From: Paralvinella palmiformis
Taxonomy: Eukaryota > Annelida > Polychaeta > Terebellida > Alvinellidae
Length of the DNA: 64,000 nt
Direction of reading: 5' to 3'
NCBI GenBank assembly: GCA_025642065.1
Contig: JAODUP010000319.1
Span: 620,001-684,000, forward strand
This document shows positions 62,221 through 64,000 of the stretch, in pieces; position 1 is the first letter of the stretch; every line of letters begins with the position of its first letter. Made by a program: the position numbers and the translations under genes. Below the pieces are notes generated by a model, which saw nothing but the letters and a program-made list of their open reading frames with translations, ran no database searches and had not been told where the DNA came from.

Positions 62221-62829
62221 TTAATTCTCCGGCTTTATCGTCATCTTCCGCTGCACAGCTGCCGCTCGATCTGGTGGTAATAATGACAACCAAAGAGGAA
62301 CGACAGATACAACTCCTTCTTTTTTCGCAAGAACTTCAGTAACTCGTAAAGTATCAATAAGAAGTTGGTCATCATAGTTTTCTAAAATACTTGCCGCTTT
62401 GTTAGGAGGCATATTTCTTAGGGTTATTGCATTTTGCTCAATCATCCTCATTTTATCTTCGTACATGTTTATCCGCTGGTTAAGTGTTTTTTCTTTTTCT
62501 TCCAGTGCCTTTTCTCGTTGAATGACAGATTCCTCATTTTTCTTGATTGCAATTTCTTTTTCTTTTAAGGTTTCTTCTTTTTGTCGCAATGATGCTTCAT
62601 ATAACGCAAGCGACTGTCTTTCTTTTCCTAGACGTAGATTTTCTAAATAAAACACATCCGCTGCTTGTTTATCAACTTTTACAGTATCTTTCTTACCAAT
62701 TATATTGCCCAAAGGAGCAAACCACGTACGAACGCTCACCAGTTCCAAATAATCCAACCAAACAAATAAGCCTATCACTAAGACAAAAATAAGAACTAGA
62801 TAACTCAGAGCAACAAAAAATCGCTTCAT
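62221..62829 (-). CDS. flbB: Periplasmic flagellar collar/MotE-like protein FlbB
   Basis: A 202-residue protein. One N-terminal membrane helix (residues 6-26, VALSYLVLIFVLVIGLFVWL), a coiled coil (about 65-130, with LKEKEIAIKKNEESVIQREKA) and a C-terminal MotE-like segment (RNMPPNKAASILENYDDQLLIDTLR, LPPDRAAAVQRKM). In Borrelia FlbB is an organiser of the spirochaete collar and stator assembly. It overlaps fliJ by 4 bases and lies 0 bases from fliK. Confidence 0.88.
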   Translation of the reverse strand: MKRFFVALSYLVLIFVLVIGLFVWLDYLELVSVRTWFAPLGNIIGKKDTVKVDKQAADVFYLENLRLGKERQSLALYEASLRQKEETLKEKEIAIKKNEESVIQREKALEEKEKTLNQRINMYEDKMRMIEQNAITLRNMPPNKAASILENYDDQLLIDTLRVTEVLAKKEGVVSVVPLWLSLLPPDRAAAVQRKMTIKPEN

Positions 62830-63263
62830 CGTTTGTCACCCTCCCAAAAACAAGTGGAAAGTTCATCAATATTTTGCTGCTCCCATTTTATTTGTTCCTT
62901 TCTTTCAGTTGCATGTTGTTTTTCTTTCAGCGTTTCCAAAGCTTTCCGACGTCCCCTTGCATAATAATACTCATTTTGTTTTACAAGCAATTCATTCTGC
63001 AAATTCTTTCTCTTTTCCTTTAGCATACCTTCTTTATGGTCTAAGAAAGCATAATACCGATTGCGCATAAAATACCAGGAAAACTGAAAAGAGCGTTGTT
63101 CTTGTATGCGTAGCTGATGCTTCTTATCCTTTATCGTTCTTTTTTCATCTTCTATTTGTTGCACCTGTCGTACAATATTTGCTAAATGCATTTGCTTTTG
63201 TTCTTCTTCGTAACGACGAATGGAAAGCACGCCTTCAAGAGAAAACTTATTGCGCCTTCTCAA
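62826..63263 (-). CDS. fliJ: Flagellar export chaperone/stalk protein FliJ
   Basis: About 145 residues. An almost entirely helical antiparallel coiled coil (KFSLEGVLSIRRYEEEQKQ at the start, then QQIEDEKRTIKDKKHQLR and RKALETLKEKQHATERKEQIKWEQ), as expected for FliJ, which links FliI to FlhA. The start is uncertain. I prefer the TTG at 63263, six bases after GGAG and overlapping the fliI end by 17 bases. A GTG at 63266 and an upstream ATG at 63323, deep inside fliI, are alternatives. Confidence 0.8.
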   Translation of the reverse strand: MRRRNKFSLEGVLSIRRYEEEQKQMHLANIVRQVQQIEDEKRTIKDKKHQLRIQEQRSFQFSWYFMRNRYYAFLDHKEGMLKEKRKNLQNELLVKQNEYYYARGRRKALETLKEKQHATERKEQIKWEQQNIDELSTCFWEGDKR

Positions 63264-64000
63264 CACCTTCTCCCACCAGTTCAGCAAGCCATTGAAGCAT
63301 CGCAGACATATCCTGATACTCACCCAATTGTTGGGTAAGAAAAGGACTTAATTGTTCAACTGTATGGCAAGCTGCGTCTAACTTTTCATCACTTCCCTTT
63401 ATATATATTCCTGATTGAATAATGTCTTTTGCGTGTTCATACCGTGCCAATGCCTGTCTAAGTTGAACTGCATATCTGCTTAACTGTGAAGGTGCGACTT
63501 GAGTTGCTAATCTTGAAACAGAACGCAAGACATCTATCGCAGGAAAATGATTTTGTTCAGCTAAGGCTCGGCTGAGTACTATATGTCCATCAAGAATACC
63601 CCGGATAGTGTCTGATATCGGTTCATCCAAGTCATCACCTTCTACCAATACATTGATAAAAGCAGTAATAGAACCCCTGGAGGCCGTTCCGCATCGTTCC
63701 AACAACTTGGGTAAAACCGCATCGACTGAAGGTGGAAAGCCCCGAAAAGCCGGCATCTCTCCTTTTGCCAAGCTAATCTCCCGTTGGGCACGAGCAAACC
63801 GCGTGATTGAATCGAAAAGCAACAAAACATCATTTCCCTGATCACGAAAATATTCTGCAATACTCACTGCAACAAAAGCTGCTCTAAAGCGTGCAATTGC
63901 TGGTTCATTTGCAGTCGATACAACTACTACAGAACGCTGCATACCTTCTTCGCCAAGATTTTGTTCAATAAATTCTCGAACTTCCCTTCCTCTTTCGCCT
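63247..64000 (-). CDS. fliI: Flagellar export ATPase FliI (5' end outside window)
   Basis: The C-terminal ~250 residues of FliI; the frame is open to the right edge, so the N-terminus and Walker A are missing. Visible motifs: GERGREVREFIEQ, the Walker B DVLLLFDSITRFARAQREI, and the family segment GFPPSVDAVLPKLLER with PISDTIRGILDGHIVLSR. It powers chaperone release and export as a hexamer. It continues the flagellar operon beyond the window. Confidence 0.96.
   Translation of the reverse strand, partial: GERGREVREFIEQNLGEEGMQRSVVVVSTANEPAIARFRAAFVAVSIAEYFRDQGNDVLLLFDSITRFARAQREISLAKGEMPAFRGFPPSVDAVLPKLLERCGTASRGSITAFINVLVEGDDLDEPISDTIRGILDGHIVLSRALAEQNHFPAIDVLRSVSRLATQVAPSQLSRYAVQLRQALARYEHAKDIIQSGIYIKGSDEKLDAACHTVEQLSPFLTQQLGEYQDMSAMLQWLAELVGEGVEKAQ

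Noticed and set aside
1..64000. CRISPR arrays, prophage, toxin-antitoxin pairs, rRNA genes or riboswitches
   Set aside because: I looked for regular repeats, phage structural genes, short paired genes and conserved RNA leaders and saw none.

Overview
The window is a continuous stretch of a low-GC spirochaete chromosome. Four things point there: a very long SpiroCoCo-type coiled-coil protein at the left edge, a periplasmic-flagellum gene order (flbB, FliY-type fliN, flbD, whiG-type sigma), two paralogous DUF115/MptE-like proteins, and lipoprotein signals with relaxed lipoboxes. The closest style is Treponema/Spirochaetales, but here fliI-fliJ run straight on into flbB-fliK-flgD-flgE as in Borrelia. 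I cannot name a species. Gene density is very high; most neighbours overlap by 1-50 bases or abut.

Layout. Bases 1-9600 (minus strand): ptsI, der, a MerR-type regulator, an exported protein with an NlpC/P60-like Cys motif, a HAD phosphatase and the SpiroCoCo protein. Bases 9650-12820: a GerMN-domain protein convergent with ymdB-rny (RNase Y plus its phosphodiesterase partner). Bases 12.9-13.4 kb: a decayed IS1380-family transposase, the only clear mobile element. Bases 13.5-15.8 kb: a double-VOC protein and a membrane pair (Gx transporter plus a possible ECF-T protein), then tRNA-Pro(CGG). Bases 16-19.2 kb: a SurA/PpiD-like folding factor and the first DUF115 protein. Bases 19.1-24.5 kb: lepA between two HtrA-like lipoproteins, one with a broken catalytic triad. 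Bases 24.7-33.2 kb: two housekeeping operons, rplU-prp-rpmA-obg-nadD-lytR-rsfS and tRNA-Gln-rplY-pth-tilS-ftsH. Bases 33.2-42.6 kb: argS and secA (divergent), an M23/LysM peptidase and a PASTA penicillin-binding protein (divergent), and a second DUF115 protein ending in a strong terminator. Bases 42.8-64.0 kb: one uninterrupted minus-strand flagellar operon from fliI (cut by the right edge) through fliJ, flbB, fliK, flgD, flgE, flbD, motA, motB, fliL, fliM, fliN, fliO, fliP, fliQ, fliR, flhB, flhA, flhF, flhG, a membrane protein, whiG/fliA, fapA and two small genes, the last SwrB-like.

How the genes work together. The right third encodes the export gate, C-ring, stator, hook and hook-length control of the periplasmic flagellum and its regulators (FlhF/FlhG, sigma-28). 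The two DUF115 proteins are candidate flagellin glycosyltransferases. The remainder is cell-envelope upkeep (HtrA, FtsH, SecA, PBP, M23) and translation/ribosome assembly.

Most notable observations: (1) the hook protein FlgE has no cysteine at all; residue 178 is Ser while Lys165 and Asn179 are kept, so the lysinoalanine hook cross-link described for spirochaetes cannot form by the known chemistry; (2) the Obg GTPase lacks recognisable G3 and G4 motifs; (3) one of the two HtrA paralogues flanking lepA has lost its catalytic Asp; (4) FliO appears to start at a non-AUG codon behind a strong Shine-Dalgarno; (5) several promoters sit so close to the start codon that the mRNAs would be leaderless.
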